Both the position numbers and the translations under genes were made by a program. A model generated the notes under the pieces. The model saw only the letters and a program-made list of their open reading frames with translations, was not told the DNA's origin and searched no databases. Source: Montifringilla adamsi (Eukaryota > Chordata > Aves > Passeriformes > Passeridae). From it: DNA of 64,000 bases. Numbering within the stretch: position 1 is the first letter of the stretch; the number at the start of each line of letters is the position of its first letter. Shown here in pieces: positions 1 through 12,662 of the stretch. The DNA is taken from NCBI GenBank assembly GCA_017590115.1, contig JAGGNK010010225.1, positions 5,022,001 through 5,086,000 of the forward strand, written 5' to 3'.

Positions 1-2899
1 ATCAGAAATCTTCAAAGCTTTAAATATATGACAAATACATGAAAGGCTTAGGCATCAGTGCCTATGCCCACAGTGGCTTGCAAAGAAAAGAGGAATGTGC
101 GTGTCTTTTGAAGCCCTGTTCTGCCATGGATCTGAGCATGGAATTCCTCCTGAAGCCAGTGCAAGTATCTCACCTGTTTGCTTAATGTAAGCTTGAGTAG
201 GCATTCAAGCTTTTGACTGTGCTGCAGGTGAGACCCAGGAGAGGAAGCATCACATCTCGTTCCAAAATACCAATGCAGTTTGGAGCTGTGCTAAGTCAGG
301 GTTCAGAAAGTCAGGCCTCCTTCCTTAGGTGATTGCAGATGGACTGAAGTGCCTAAAATCAGGCAACTGACTTAGACAGTTCTGGCAGTGCTCTAAGCAG
401 AAAGGACATACATCAACATGTTTTTCTAGCTTTTCTGGTTAAGTTGGAGTCTGGCACTAATTAACAGACTGAGTTAGTAGTATTCCCTTACTGAAAACTA
501 AAGCTAAGCTTGTAGTTGGACAGATTTGATGAACTGACATCTAATAGCCTCTGATCTCCTACCCGTCTTACTTTGTGTCACTTCCTTTACTTCCTCAGTG
601 TGACTGCTGATTTATGTGATCGTGAGGGCGAAACTAACTGACCTTAGCTCTGCAAAGATGTACTTCTAAATATCAGTGATCTCAAGCCATTGTGGGATTG
701 TGCCCCTGGACTGACCACCTCAGTGGCAGACGCCAATGCCACAGTCAGCACCCTCGGTAGTAACTGGCCTTCTGAGTGAAATAACAAACTTGTGCTTTCT
801 AGTGCAGTCCAGAGTATTGTTTCTGCTGGTGCCACATGGCTCTTGTGTTTGCTTTGTGGTCTACATGTGGGTCTTACACAGAAGGTTTTTCCTCTCAAAC
901 CTGATTGTCACCATTCATGGTATTTCCCTGAGTAACATGTGCATTTAGATACTCATTTCATGTGTAATCTCAGTTAAGTTGTGATATTTATTATAACATA
1001 TATAGTGTGTGCTAATGATTTTTGTTTACATTCTGCCAAAATGTAGACCTTAGAGTTAGACTTCCCAGGTCCAAAATCATCTTTGAGCAGACTGCTTGCT
1101 TCTTCAGACAGGTATCAGAAAGAGGAAAAAACTGTCCAGAAAGACCATTTATATCAGAAATCTGCCAAGAGAGGGCTGTTAATCACAAGCAGAGCATGTC
1201 ATTGCTAGTGATGTATTTTTATGCTATGGAACTCTAATCTGTATGTGTCATATTGACTTCTTGCTGCATGAATCATAAATTTTTAAAATCAGTCTTACGG
1301 TTTTGAGATGTAGCCAGCATTCCTAAGGCTAAACCTTTTTCATTGACAGAATCAAAATCCACAACCAAGGAACGTTTTCCTCTCACTGTGAGAGCAAATG
1401 AAAGTGTTCAACATTTATCTTTTCACAAAGGAAGAGGCAACAGAGCCTCTTAATGTGTCTTGTTATTGTGATCATCTGGAAATGATTGCCAGACGTTTCC
1501 TTTTGATATAGTAATGAAGTGATCTGTATTTAAATTTTATAGAGAGAATTTTATTCTAGTGTGATAGAGATTTATTTTCCACTTAAAGACTCAAAACGGT
1601 GTGAGCACGTTTTTGGTTTGTTCCTTTTTTTTTTTTTTTTTACTATGGTATATTTTTGCTTTAAAATTAAAAACAAAACAAAAAAAAAGGTTTGGCCTTA
1701 TCACAAAGTTTTAGTATAGATGTTAGCAAACGCAAAGAGTATGCATTATTTGTGTGTATCCACATTGACTGATGTCGCCTTCAAAAAGCAATATTGTGCA
1801 GGTAATAAGTTGTTTGTGACTGTCCATTGCACAGTTTACCTTCTTTAAAAGCTAACCTTGTTTATGCACAAGACAATCAAATGTAAATCTACATCAGCAC
1901 CCAGGTGTGGATTAAATTTATGTAAATTACTGAGCACAATGTAAAACATTAAAAGACACTTTATTTAATTACACATTTAATGTTGGTAAAGATAGTATCA
2001 GGGCATGAACTAGCTGACATACTGTAATTTCTTTTTCTCTTTTCCTACTTCCTTAGCACTCTACAGTTTCAGTTTGCTCATAAATACATCAAATTAGTCA
2101 TTCATACTTTTTTTAAAGAGGAGGGTGGTTTGGCTTGTTTATTTGTTTTTATGAAGTTGGTTGGGAGGACTTACTACTTTGTCTATGAGGTTTGTGGGTT
2201 TTACTTATTTGGTTTATTTTTTTATATCAGTTTCATGCCCTGAGGGTAAGGCAAACGTTACACCATACAGTAAAAAACAAAGTACCTTGGATGATGTATT
2301 TTTTTGCAAACAGTGTTAAGAGTTATGCTAGATTGGTAATATTTTTTCAGCCTAAAATATATTAAAAAAAAATCTGTGATCACAAATGTTTTAAACTATC
2401 TAAAGAGAAAATTTGTATATTTGGGGAAGAAAATAATTTTTACATAGCTTTTGTATGCAGATATTAAAATGTAATTATGAATATAGTGGGCATAGATAAC
2501 TGTGTAAGCTTGAATTCTAAAAAAGAAAAAGCTTATAACTGAAAAGTGGACCTGGTGTCTCTGTCTCTTTGTTGCAGGCTCTTTTGTCAGCTCTGTCTCA
2601 CACTTCCAAACCGCTGGAATGGGAAAAGTAGGACCTAGGGCACAATGTTTTATCAGCTCTAACCTGTTCACATTTCTGTGCTTCTGCATCCCTTTCATCA
2701 CCTACCTCATATCTTATCTCCTCTCCTCCCTTCCATTGGGCAGCTAACCAAAGGTTTTCACTTCCTCACTCTTCACAGCAGCCAACCTTAATTTACTCCA
2801 GTGAACTGACTCTTGATTTATGTCTCACTCAATTACATTTTTAAGGGAACGCCCTTTCTTTCCTTCTCCACTCCCAGTCTAAACAGGGATAGTGTGACA
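1..2899. other. AT-rich intergenic DNA, no gene seen
   Basis: No coding frame beyond noise. It holds T/A homopolymers near 1625-1690. From known synteny the neighbour on this side should be THRB, transcribed towards NR1D2, so part of a long THRB 3' UTR could lie here. I cannot show it. Confidence 0.5.
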
Positions 2900-3054
2900 G
2901 GAGCAATAAGCTTCCCATCTTTTCATACTTTCCATGCCTTAGTCCCCTACCTATTGGAGAAGATCTTCTCATTCAGATATTTCCTCTAGTCTTGTTTTCC
3001 TTTGCAGTTCTTATTTCTCCTCCAGTTCTTTCACTCCTGGAAGAAGCCAGGCCT

Positions 3055-3470
3055 GCCTGGATCCAGAGTAATGTCTTGGCCTGTCCCAGATGGCAAACCT
3101 ATTTTGTGCTCTTGTTTCATGGTGATTTCCACAGGCATTCACTGCCTGCCTGCCAGCTCCTGCTCCTGGTCCCCTTCCACAGGAGGTGCCAGGAGCCTTC
3201 CAAGGGATGCTGAGCTCCCTGAGCTCCCCTGGGAGCACATTCCTGACACCTGGCTCAGTGTCCCTGGGCAGTGGAGTGGCAGCAGCTCCAGGGTTTGTTG
3301 CCACTGTGGCCTGTGGGAAGAGGGGCTGCCTTCAAAGGCAGGAGCTATGTGTGAGGAGCCAGAGGGAAAGCATGAAATCCCTGCTGTGCCTTAACTGGAA
3401 TCCCTTCAAGCACTGCAGTTCGGGCACTCACGTGGGGAAGCCTTGCCAAAGCCTCTGCTGGGTTTGCACC
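3055..3470 (+). repeat. Identical block A, copy 1
   Basis: These 416 bases match 17167-17582 with no difference that I can find (offset 14112). On both sides the homology continues but is clearly diverged. The block is more GC-rich than its flanks and contains a CACGTG at 3430-3435. Open frames across it on both strands are parallel in the two copies only because the DNA is identical; I see no protein family in them. Confidence 0.93.
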
Positions 3471-6368
3471 GAGCAAACAGCAATGTGGGTTGCTTTGGCC
3501 CCCCAGGACCAGCTCTGGAGCGAGGAATTAATTTGGTGTGTAAAAACTTGTTTACTCAATGTGAATAGTTCTGCTTCCACAGATGCCAGTGCTCTGGGTA
3601 TAATGTTTTCATTTGTAGTGGTGAAATCTGTTTTTCAAAAAGTGGTGTGATATCTGTGAATTCTGAGAGCCACATGAATTTGCTTCAATGTCTATTTATC
3701 ACTGCAAAGAAGGACATTAAGGGATGGTTGCTCTTTCCCTGGAGCTCTGGCACTAAAAGCAGGAGCGTGTTATTGACCTGCTGTAGGCTGCCTCTTGCAC
3801 CCTGAGCCTGTTGCTGAACACAGGTGCCATTTGTTTGCCACTTGGTGAGGTGGGTGAGGGTTTTCTGTCCTTGAAAACTGGGCCACGTCTGAAGGATTTT
3901 CTCTGTGAACTTGGGAGTCTAACAACAAACACGTGTCATACTCATGGCTATGTGTGCTCTGTGGTATTCCCCATAGCATCAGTATGAAAACATACCATCA
4001 AAATGAAAACCTGCATATTAAAAGTGACTGCATACACATCACCTTTGAAATAAGTAAGGGGTATGTATAAAAGTCCCTCAGTTCTGCTTATCATATTGCA
4101 GCCCTCCTTACCAGGGAGAGAAGACTCCTTTTCAAACAATCACAGAGCATCTTTCTCTCCTCTCATGCTTATGCCTGGTGGAAGCACTGACCCTGCAGGT
4201 ACTGCCACAAGCTGTCTTTGTACACACAATGAAAAATTAGAAAAAAAAAAAGAAAAAAAAAACCAAAGGAATCTCCTTTGTATCATTTGTGAGAGCTTTG
4301 AGACTTCTAAGGTCAAGGAATAATGAAAGGTCTGTGGGATCTTTAAGTCAGAGGCCCCAAAGGGAGAAATAAAATGTCTCGCAGGTCATTCTGACATTGT
4401 GGTGACTTGAAAAACTGCAAACTTGGAAAAGTGGCCCAAGCTCTCTACGCTGCTCTGCAGAACTGGAGTGGAACCTACAGGGAAAACAAGACAATTCTTA
4501 GTGGATTGTATTTGGAAAGCACAGTGTAAAAAAGTAGAGAAGGACATCAGCAAATCAAAAGCAAAACTCAGAATGAGTCATTTTCTGAATTTCATTGGGA
4601 TCTGAATTTGCGAGACTGTCTGAGAGGGTATGGGGGTAGCTTCAAGCAGTGTTTCTCTGAACAGAAATGTTCTAGTTACAAGAAATAAAAGAAGTTTTTC
4701 ACAATTCAAAGAAAAGCTCTGTTTAAAGAGGAAAAAAGTGTTACATGTGGTTGCAAGGTCTTTGGTATCTCATTGCTCAGAGATAGGAACAAAAAGGAGA
4801 AGTTGTCTTTTCTGGGATAACCATAGAAGCAGTGAGCTTCACTGCCTAATGTAATGTTTAAAATGGAAATGAAAGTTGGGGCATGTCTTTGTGCGCATAT
4901 AAAGTTGCAGGAGGAATTGGCTAGGGCTGAAAACATGTCCTGCTGGAGCTGTAGGTAATGACAAAAGGTGAGATCCAGGCTGTGGTTTGGTGAAGTTGTT
5001 CTTTACTCCAATGAAGCGTAGGAGAGGTCACAGGTATTGTCAGCTGCTTTCACAAAAGGCACAAGAAAGTGTTTGGCAACTGAGACACAGAAACCAGCAC
5101 ATCTTGGTGCGGTGGGTCAGGATCCATGACAGTGAGGAGCAGAGAGCCTGCAAGATGCAAAACCACTGACCCAGAGGACTGAGTCAGAGAGGGGAGGAAA
5201 CATCTAACTTAATGTGATTGTGTTGCCAGGAGTTCCTTTATTTCTGGGCAGGAAATCCAGAAGAAGGGCTCTTCAAAGACTCAGAGGGATCTGACAGACA
5301 TTAGCTGCCAGTGCCTTTAAGCCTCCATGGCCAGGTGGGGCAACCTCTTGCCCTCTCACTGCTATGCTCCCCCCAACCTGGGAACAAGGGCGATGATTGT
5401 CTGGCTGCTGCTTTCCCACTGTGGTGGGAAATTTTTCAGAGGCTTCCAAAAAAATGCTGGGGCAAGCAGAGTAGGTTTTTCTCCTGAATGCCAGAGCACA
5501 CACCAAAGCTGCTGACTTCTCCCTCTTGCCAAAGTGAGCTCCTTGCTCTCTGTGCCCACAGTCCTGGCTCTAGCCCTGAGACTGCTCTTGGAATGGAACA
5601 GCTGGAATGGAACAGCTGAGCATGCTCCGTGCTGGCTCAGCTGGGTCCCTTGAAAGTGAAGCCCATCTTTGTGGCTGCCTGGGCAGTGAACAAGGCACTT
5701 TTCCATTCCTGCTTTTTCTATCATGTGTTGGTCACCTCAGTCCTAGACACTGTTCTCTTCCAGAGAGAATACAGAGCTCTTCCAGAGCTCCCACTAATGG
5801 CCTGTGAACGCAGGTCCTGGCATCCATCTAGCATTCCAGAGCAGGATGTGTGGAGAAGGAATGTAGCCCAGAGGCATGAGCTACCCTTGGAAGTCCTGCT
5901 GGCACCAGAGATGGGATGAAGGGCACAAGAACAGACTTCTCACCAGGTCAGGAACTACAGAGATGGAGTGATGGTCTGCCAGGAGGAAATGGGTGGTGAC
6001 AACAGGGATAGGTTTGTGGCCTCCAAAACCTGTTGCAAAGCTCAGGAGCTGAGTGTTCTGTGTCAGAACTCTGTAGTAATAAAACAGGCATCTTTGGTTC
6101 TAAAATCCCAACATTCACTTTGTTTGTTCTCCTCAGAAGTATCCTGTCACTGGAATTTGTAAGTTGGTATTGCTGCCAAGGCCCAAGGGAGAAGTGAGAG
6201 ATGAAGGGGGAAGGAAGCTGTTCCATCCAGAAGGAGAAGGGGCTGTGCTCCCTTATATGAGTGCATATGCACAGCTTTGCACTCAACATGGGGCTAAAAA
6301 CCAAATTGGGCCAAGCTATTTCCAGGCTATATCCCTAAAGCCCTGTGCTGAAAAGGAGGTGCTGATTG

Positions 6369-6813
6369 CCCTTTAAATCAGAGGTCCTCTGGGGCAGATC
6401 ATCTGGGGAGCCAAGGTTGGCTTCAAGTCCCAGGCTGCCCTGTGCTGAAAGCAAGGAAACACACTGGGCTGGGAGTATCCATGGTGAAATCTCCACGTGC
6501 CTTGAGCAGCTGACAGGAACACAGCCTGGGAGCCTGGAGCTGTTGGAGCTGCACTCCAGCTCTAGCACCAGGGCTTGGCTGCTGGTCTGAACCCAGGGCA
6601 GGAAGGACACATGGAGTCCACTTGGGCTGTGAGTGTGGGATTCTTCTTAATTTCATTGTTATTTCAAGTTCTGTTAAAGAAATCAGCAGTGAAACTGGGC
6701 AATCACCTAATGTTAATGATATTTTGTCATATTTCTGGCTGTGCTGATCTGATCAGATTTGCCTCTAGCCTTGGCTTCAGACAGTTGAATGCACCTACAC
6801 TCCATTATTACCA
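6369..6813 (+). repeat. Near-identical block B, copy 1
   Basis: These 445 bases match 18061-18505 (offset 11692) with only two substitutions that I can find, at 6408 and 6415. The remaining 398 bases are identical. A CACGTG lies at about 6494. Homology to the right continues at much lower identity. Confidence 0.93.
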
Positions 6814-9800
6814 CATATGTTTTTTTCCTGAACAAGGCATGATGACAGTATTTCAATTTCAAAATATACCTCACAATATCCATTCCTTTTTTTATGGTGT
6901 AAAAGAAGATGTTTATAAGAATTCTAACCAGGAGATATCAAGGCAAGATATGTGTCTAGGCCAGGAGAAGAGGCTGGACTAATAAGCCAGATTTCAAAAG
7001 CATTTTTATAAACTGTGATGCTCCACTTTTATCCATCCACAGCTCCAGGAGATTGGGCCCAGTCATATTTTCATTTTCATCAAGGAAATAAGACTTTTTT
7101 TTCCTTCTTCTGGGCTTCATGAGAGACTTAGGATATGTTTGCCTTCCTCAGAGCCAAGGTCGTTCATTTCTTCAAAGTCAAGTGAGCCCCTCTCAGCTAT
7201 TGACATTTGTCTTTGCTGCAGATGAAGTTCTCTTCCTATTCAAAGTGTATTTTCAGCAGAGGGGTTGATCAAGAAGAGGGAATACGTGTCTGCACTGGCC
7301 GTTTGACCTTTATTCCTACATGTCACCCGTATGCACACACTGACTCCTGGGCATTTTCCTTTCCAGCATGCCAAAATAACTGCTGCCCTCGGATCAGAGG
7401 TCAGGTGCCAAGGGCTTGTAAGAAGGAGAATTGTTCTGGATGGCTGCCAGTGCTCTCCATAGATTGGAAAAGCCATCACTCTAAAAGTACTGCAAAAAAT
7501 TCTTTGTGAGAGGGTGCAGATTTTTCCTGTTGCGTGAGTTAGGGGTCAGTTATGAAGACCTTGCTGTTCTTTTCTTTTGCAAGCTGTGGGATAGCTCAGG
7601 ACTGCATTATTCTTGGACCAGATTTGGAGTGGTCTAGCACTGACCATAAGAACATATTCTGAGCTTTAATTCACTTGGCACTTATTTTAGAAGTTGACCT
7701 AATACCATTGTATTAGGAAATCTGTTGCCTTCCCTCTAACCATCCATCTTGCTCCTTAAACAAGTGCTGATTAATCTGTACCAAGTTTTCCCTTTATTTT
7801 TTAACTGTATCATTTCAGGCCCACTGGATGGAATAATTTTTGCACAGTGCAAACTAACTGATGATTAATAATAAGACCCAAGACTTGAAGCTGCTTTTGA
7901 AATTCCACTTCTTGAAAACAGAAATTGAAAAAAATCCTCCATTTCTCTTCTCTGTATAAATCTCTGTGTAAAATGCCTTATCTAATACAGAAATATTTCC
8001 TAGTGCTTCTGCATTGGAGCATAAGTATTTTAATGATTTTAAAGTGCAAATGGGGTAACAAACAGATGACAACTATAACCCACTACAAGTAAGCAGAGAG
8101 AAGGGTTAGCTTAAGGTTTGTTTTATTTAAAGAGCTGATCTAACTGATGATGATGTGTTTGGGTTCAGGCTTAAAAGCTGTTAAAGCTGTTCAGAAATCA
8201 AGTGGATATAGAAAAAATTCTTACTTGCGTGTAAGTCAGTGATGCCCAAAATATATTTTAGTAGGAATGTTTCTGAATAAAAGATCTATTTTTTTCCTAA
8301 AGTGGAAATACAGCATAGAGAAGTGGTATACTTGTCTTACAAAAAGTGAGAGAACTTTGGCCTTTTTCACCAGTTTTACTCTGCACAGAGCCTGTGTAAG
8401 GGGGAAAAGCCCCAGAGGAACTGGGCTTTGCAAAACATCTCATTTGGTTGGAAAGCCAACTTTCTAGCTGGCCCAGCTTGAAACACCAGCCACAGGTTCG
8501 ATGCACATACACAAATGAAGCTACAAAATAAAGGGGTTTTTACTGAGCCCTGCTTTTGTGACAGCAGCCTAGCACACTGAGTGCCTGGTCAAACCCTGCC
8601 AGCTGTAAAGCAGGGCAGAGTGTTGGCTCCTCTGTTGTTTAAAATGTCAGGACTCTTCCCACATGGAAAAGGTGGTGCATTATGCTGTCAATGTTGATTT
8701 TGCAGCTAGACAATAAGCGGTAGCTTGTGTGACAGACATGCTGATGAATAGATTCTGGGAGCCGTTTATCATCTAAAATGTCTCTGCTGAGAAATATCCC
8801 CTGGCTGTCAGTCTGGAGGGAACAGGGTTGCTGTCAGAGCCTTTGTAAGCACCAGGGTGGTTTTGGTCTGATTCTGCACAGTCTTCTTTGGACTGCTCCA
8901 TGGTTCTTACAGCTTGCAGCTGGTGAGGACAGGCATCAGGGAGGGAGGAATTTTTGCTGCCTGCAAATCCTACCCTGTTCACAACACAAGCATCAGTTAC
9001 ACTCTTTGTAACTGGGCTATGAAGGCAGGCTGAGCTTGTCCCTTTGAGGAGTCTGGGCAGAGAAGTGCATTGTAAGCACAGGTAGTTTTTTCCTTTGGAT
9101 CATGACTTGGGAATGCACACTGGGCTCTTTGGAGGACTGCATTTCAAACTGGTTTAGAGAGAAAGCTGGTTTTCCAAATAAGTTAGATGTTTGGTAAAAG
9201 CATTCTTCTTTCCATCAACTTCCTGGATTCTGCAGTTCAGGTATTCTTTTTCAGATATAGCATTGCAGTTTATCCTGCAGCATGGGCATGAAACCCCAGA
9301 AACTAACACCTTCAGCTGGAACAAAGTGAAACTAGCTTTGGAAATAAAACCATAGGAGCTTCTGTAACTTATCTCCCTAGCGAGGCTGCCTCTCTCATTC
9401 CTTATCACCCGGCCTCTGTGCACAGTGCCAGAAACTGTGTCATGAGCTCCAAACTCTGAAAACCCCTCCCCTGCAGCAGAATGGGGACACATAGAATCCA
9501 CACCATGTGCTGTTAGCAAGCCTCTCTGCCATCCCTGATTAGCTTCAGGAGAGCAAATTAAAGCTTCTCTTTCAACTATTTTCTTTCCCAAAGTACTTTG
9601 CCAAAACTGCAAAAGTCTGAGAAAGAAGACAAATCCAGCTAATCTAAACCACAGCAAACCTCTGGTCAAGGAGCTTGCCAGGCTGATGAACAGGTTACAG
9701 AAATTACTCACATTTACCCTTCGGCCTCCTCCCCTCAGTCATTTGATTTCACAAGTTTTGCTAGGGAGATTGTAGATTAAATAGACGAGCTTTGCCCAAA

Positions 9801-10706
9801 CCAGTAGCAAAAAGTACCAGAGAGCCTAAAGTGAAAAACAGGAAGCTTCTACACCACAGGAATCCTGAATGTTCAGTTTAAAGAGGATTCATTGATTGGA
9901 AAATGCTAAATATTGACTTGAGGGCAATACAAATGATGATTGTTCAGAAAGGAGGATGTGAGATTCATTTAAAGAAAGAAAAAAAAAAAAAGAAAAGAGG
10001 GGAAGTAGTGCAGCTAAAAATCTTATTTTACACTTTGGGAGGGGAAGTCTAGAATTACATAACTATGCAAAAACCCTAGGAAAACTGTTTAAGGCTTCAC
10101 AAGCTAAGGAACTCCACTGAATGCTGAGTTTAATATGGCCTCTAAATCTTGAAAAGGAATGGTAAAGTAGTTCCCAAAAGGCCAGAAAATGTCCATTTAC
10201 TTTCTTCTGAATATTAAACAGATCCTCCAGACATGGGAACAGACTTCAGGTACCTGGCACAGCCTCTGTCTTTGGTGTCTCCTCCCTGGCCATCCCTCAG
10301 GCCAAGCTGAGGGCTGGAGTTTGTGGTGGGCAGCCCTGAGCTCTCCACCCAGCCCCACAGAGTGCCCAGCTGGCTGCTCAGCAGGAGGCTGGATGTGGAC
10401 TCTGGGTGTGGGCTCTGGTTTCCAGGAACAAAGGATCCTGCTAAGTTCTTGCACAGCCTGGAGGCAAGGATCTGGCATTGCTCTGAATAGGAGCAACACC
10501 TTCATCCCCTTCCTGTGGCCAGGAACATTTGCACTTGGCCAGCTTGGTCAAGACAGCCGAAATGGGCAGGAGTAGCAGGAGCAGCAGGAGATGTGGGAAA
10601 GGAGTGACTGCCACACTTCATTGTTTCCTGGGATTTAGAAACCTTCCAAAGTCAGGCTGAAGGCTGGGACACACAACCCTTTCTAGGTTTCCAGCTCTTT
10701 GGTCTT

Positions 10707-10982
10707 AGAATCATTAAGGATGCAAAAGACCTCTGAGACCATCAAGTCCAGCAGTTAACCCTGCACTGCCAAGACCATCATTAAACCACCTCCCAAAATG
10801 CCATTTCTACGTGTATTTTGGTCACAAGAATAATGATTCTACTGCTTTCCTGGGCAGCTTGTTCCAGTGCCTGACCACCCCTTCAGCGAGGAAATTTTAC
10901 CTAATGTCCTGTCCAAACCTCTCCAGCTGCAACTCAAAGCCATCTCCTGTTGTCCTGTTGCTTGTTAGCTGGGAGAAGAGAG
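10707..10982 (-). mobile_element. CR1 LINE 3' fragment (CR1-J-like)
   Basis: It begins AGAATCATTAAGGATG and runs through the typical antisense CR1 3' region: GACCTCTGAGACCATCAAGT, a TGGGCAGCTTGTTCCAGTGC box and CTCCTGTTGTCCTGTTGCTT. It breaks off after CTGGGAGAAGAG. It is a 5'-truncated, dead insertion. Confidence 0.9.
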
Positions 10983-10985
10983 TGG

Positions 10986-11430
10986 CATAGAATCCCAGAA
11001 TCCTGAGGCTGGAAAAGGCCTCCAAGATCATCAAGCCCAACAGATGAGCCCACCTGAAACCCAAACTCAATATGCTGCATGACCTGACACCAGCGACCCC
11101 ATTCCATCCCTGCTCCTAAGAGACACAGTCTGGAGTTCCTGCACCAGATCCTGGTGTCTTCAGCTCCATGGGACCACTCGGGAATATTGCTCATCAATTC
11201 CCCCTTCAACAAACTTAATTCTGGAACTGCCACCAAGGCACAAACACATTCCCCAAATTGTGGGGGAGTCCAAACAGGCCTGGCACAGATAGGATACCTC
11301 TCCATCCTGAAGAGCAGCTCTGTGAGCCTCCCTGGCCTCATGGCCAACTGTGGGACTGTTCCTCCTATCCGGGGCACAGATCCCAACCCTGTTGTCAGCT
11401 CCAGGCACATGTGATGGAAGAGTAAAACCA
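10986..11430 (-). mobile_element. Second CR1-like 3' end with unclassified extension
   Basis: Directly abutting the previous element is another CR1-style end (CATAGAATCCCAGAATCCTG, GGAAAAGGCCTCCAAGATCA) up to about 11045. Beyond that the sequence to about 11430 is repeat-like but not a CR1 region I recognise. Open frames on both strands here look incidental. Confidence 0.5.
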
Positions 11431-12483
11431 TCAACTTGCTGGTTGAAAATACTAATTCCTACCTAGCTTGTGCCATCACAGGGCACCTTTCCAGCTATTC
11501 CAGGTATGCAGAACCAATGATCTGTTTTCGTCTTGCCTCTACTCCGACTTCCAGCATTAAGAGACACAATGCTGTCCTTTTGTATGTGGAAAAGTCACTC
11601 CTTTATTTCACATAATCCCATTTTTTCTGTTTGATCTTTGCTGATTTTCATCTCTATTCTGCTTTTCTATAAAATGTGGTTGTTTCACTTTCACTTGTTC
11701 TATTTGCTTTTCTGGACAAAGATAACACAGTAAATTTTCATTCTTCATAAAAGTCCTGCTGCTGCACATAGTAATAAATTAAATTGTTCATTGCATATAT
11801 TTCACTTTTATGATCATGTGCTCATTCACCTTGAAAGAGTGAAACTTATGCAGAAATAATTGAGTAAATTGGCTACCTAGGAAAGCAAAGGTAGGACTTA
11901 ATAATGTCCAATATACTTGTGTACTTGAACACAAGCAATGTGTGACACAAAGAGTTCTTGTTCTTTCTCGCCTTTCTGTAGGATAGAATGGCACCTGTGA
12001 CAGCCAGACCGTGTGCCAGGCTTGCCAATGTATCAAGAATCTGAAAATCATGACCATCATCTCCTCCAGCGTGTCATGGAAGCAGACGGCCTTCCAAGCC
12101 AGCCCTAAGCCACAGTCCCCAGTGCTCGGATGGGGGACTCCCATTTCTCTTCTCTGTGCTGCTTGTAAGATACACCCACAGACAGAGTGCAGACTGAGCC
12201 AGCCTCTTCTGGCAGGTCAGGTCACTTACCAAGAGCCCTCTTATTCTTTCAATGTACATTGGAGAAAAACAGCAAGCTGGAGCCAATTGATAGTCTGTTC
12301 CCAACGTGTGGGATCTGACAGGTCTGAAAATGGTATGGAAAAACAGGTGAGACTATTTATATGCCAGTCAGGACAAGTCCACAAAAGTAGACCTGTCATC
12401 TATCTTTATCTCACTGGTTCAGAGCAATTCAATGCAGAGAAAAATTATGTAATGAGAAGATAAAAACATAATAGAGAGGACAT

Positions 12484-12662
12484 ATGCTCTGGAACAGTTT
12501 GCCCAAGGAAATTGTGGCTGCCCCACCCATGGAAGTGTTCAAGACCAGGTTGGATGGGGCTCTGAGCAACCAGGTGAAAGATGTCCCTGCCCACAGCAAG
12601 AGGGTTGGATCTTTGAGGACCAATACAACCCAGGCCAGTCTGCGATTTTATGATCTTGGTAA
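12484..12662 (+). mobile_element. CR1 LINE 3' fragment
   Basis: It shows the sense CR1 3' region: GGAACAGTTTGCCCAAGGAA, CCATGGAAGTGTTCAAGACC, AGGTTGGATGGGGCTCTGAG, then a decayed tail at TTTATGATCTTGG. It is 5'-truncated. Confidence 0.9.

Larger units (their letters stand above)
2900..9890 (+). repeat. Long direct duplication, copy 1
   Basis: Segments of this region reappear in the same order and orientation at about 17.0-20.7 kb. Pairs visible by eye are 2940-3660 with 17050-17750, 6367-7130 with 18060-18835, 8740-8950 with 19220-19430, 9030-9110 with 20385-20465, and 9630-9880 with 20475-20705. Most pairs differ at perhaps one base in four, with changing offsets, so the duplication is old and indel-ridden. 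About 2.4 kb lies between the first two blocks here that copy 2 lacks. I see no gene in it. Confidence 0.8.

Noticed and set aside
3186..3650. Parallel open frames conserved between 3.2 kb and 17.3 kb as a possible duplicated gene
   Set aside because: The nucleotide identity is total, so several frames on both strands are equally conserved. This shows recent copying, not coding constraint.
9154..9711. 185-codon minus-strand open frame
   Set aside because: There is no recognisable domain or composition signal. Related sequence in the second duplication copy does not keep the frame.
10934..11434. 166-codon minus-strand open frame
   Set aside because: It lies across two truncated repeat elements, and open frames exist on both strands. 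No reverse-transcriptase motif was seen.
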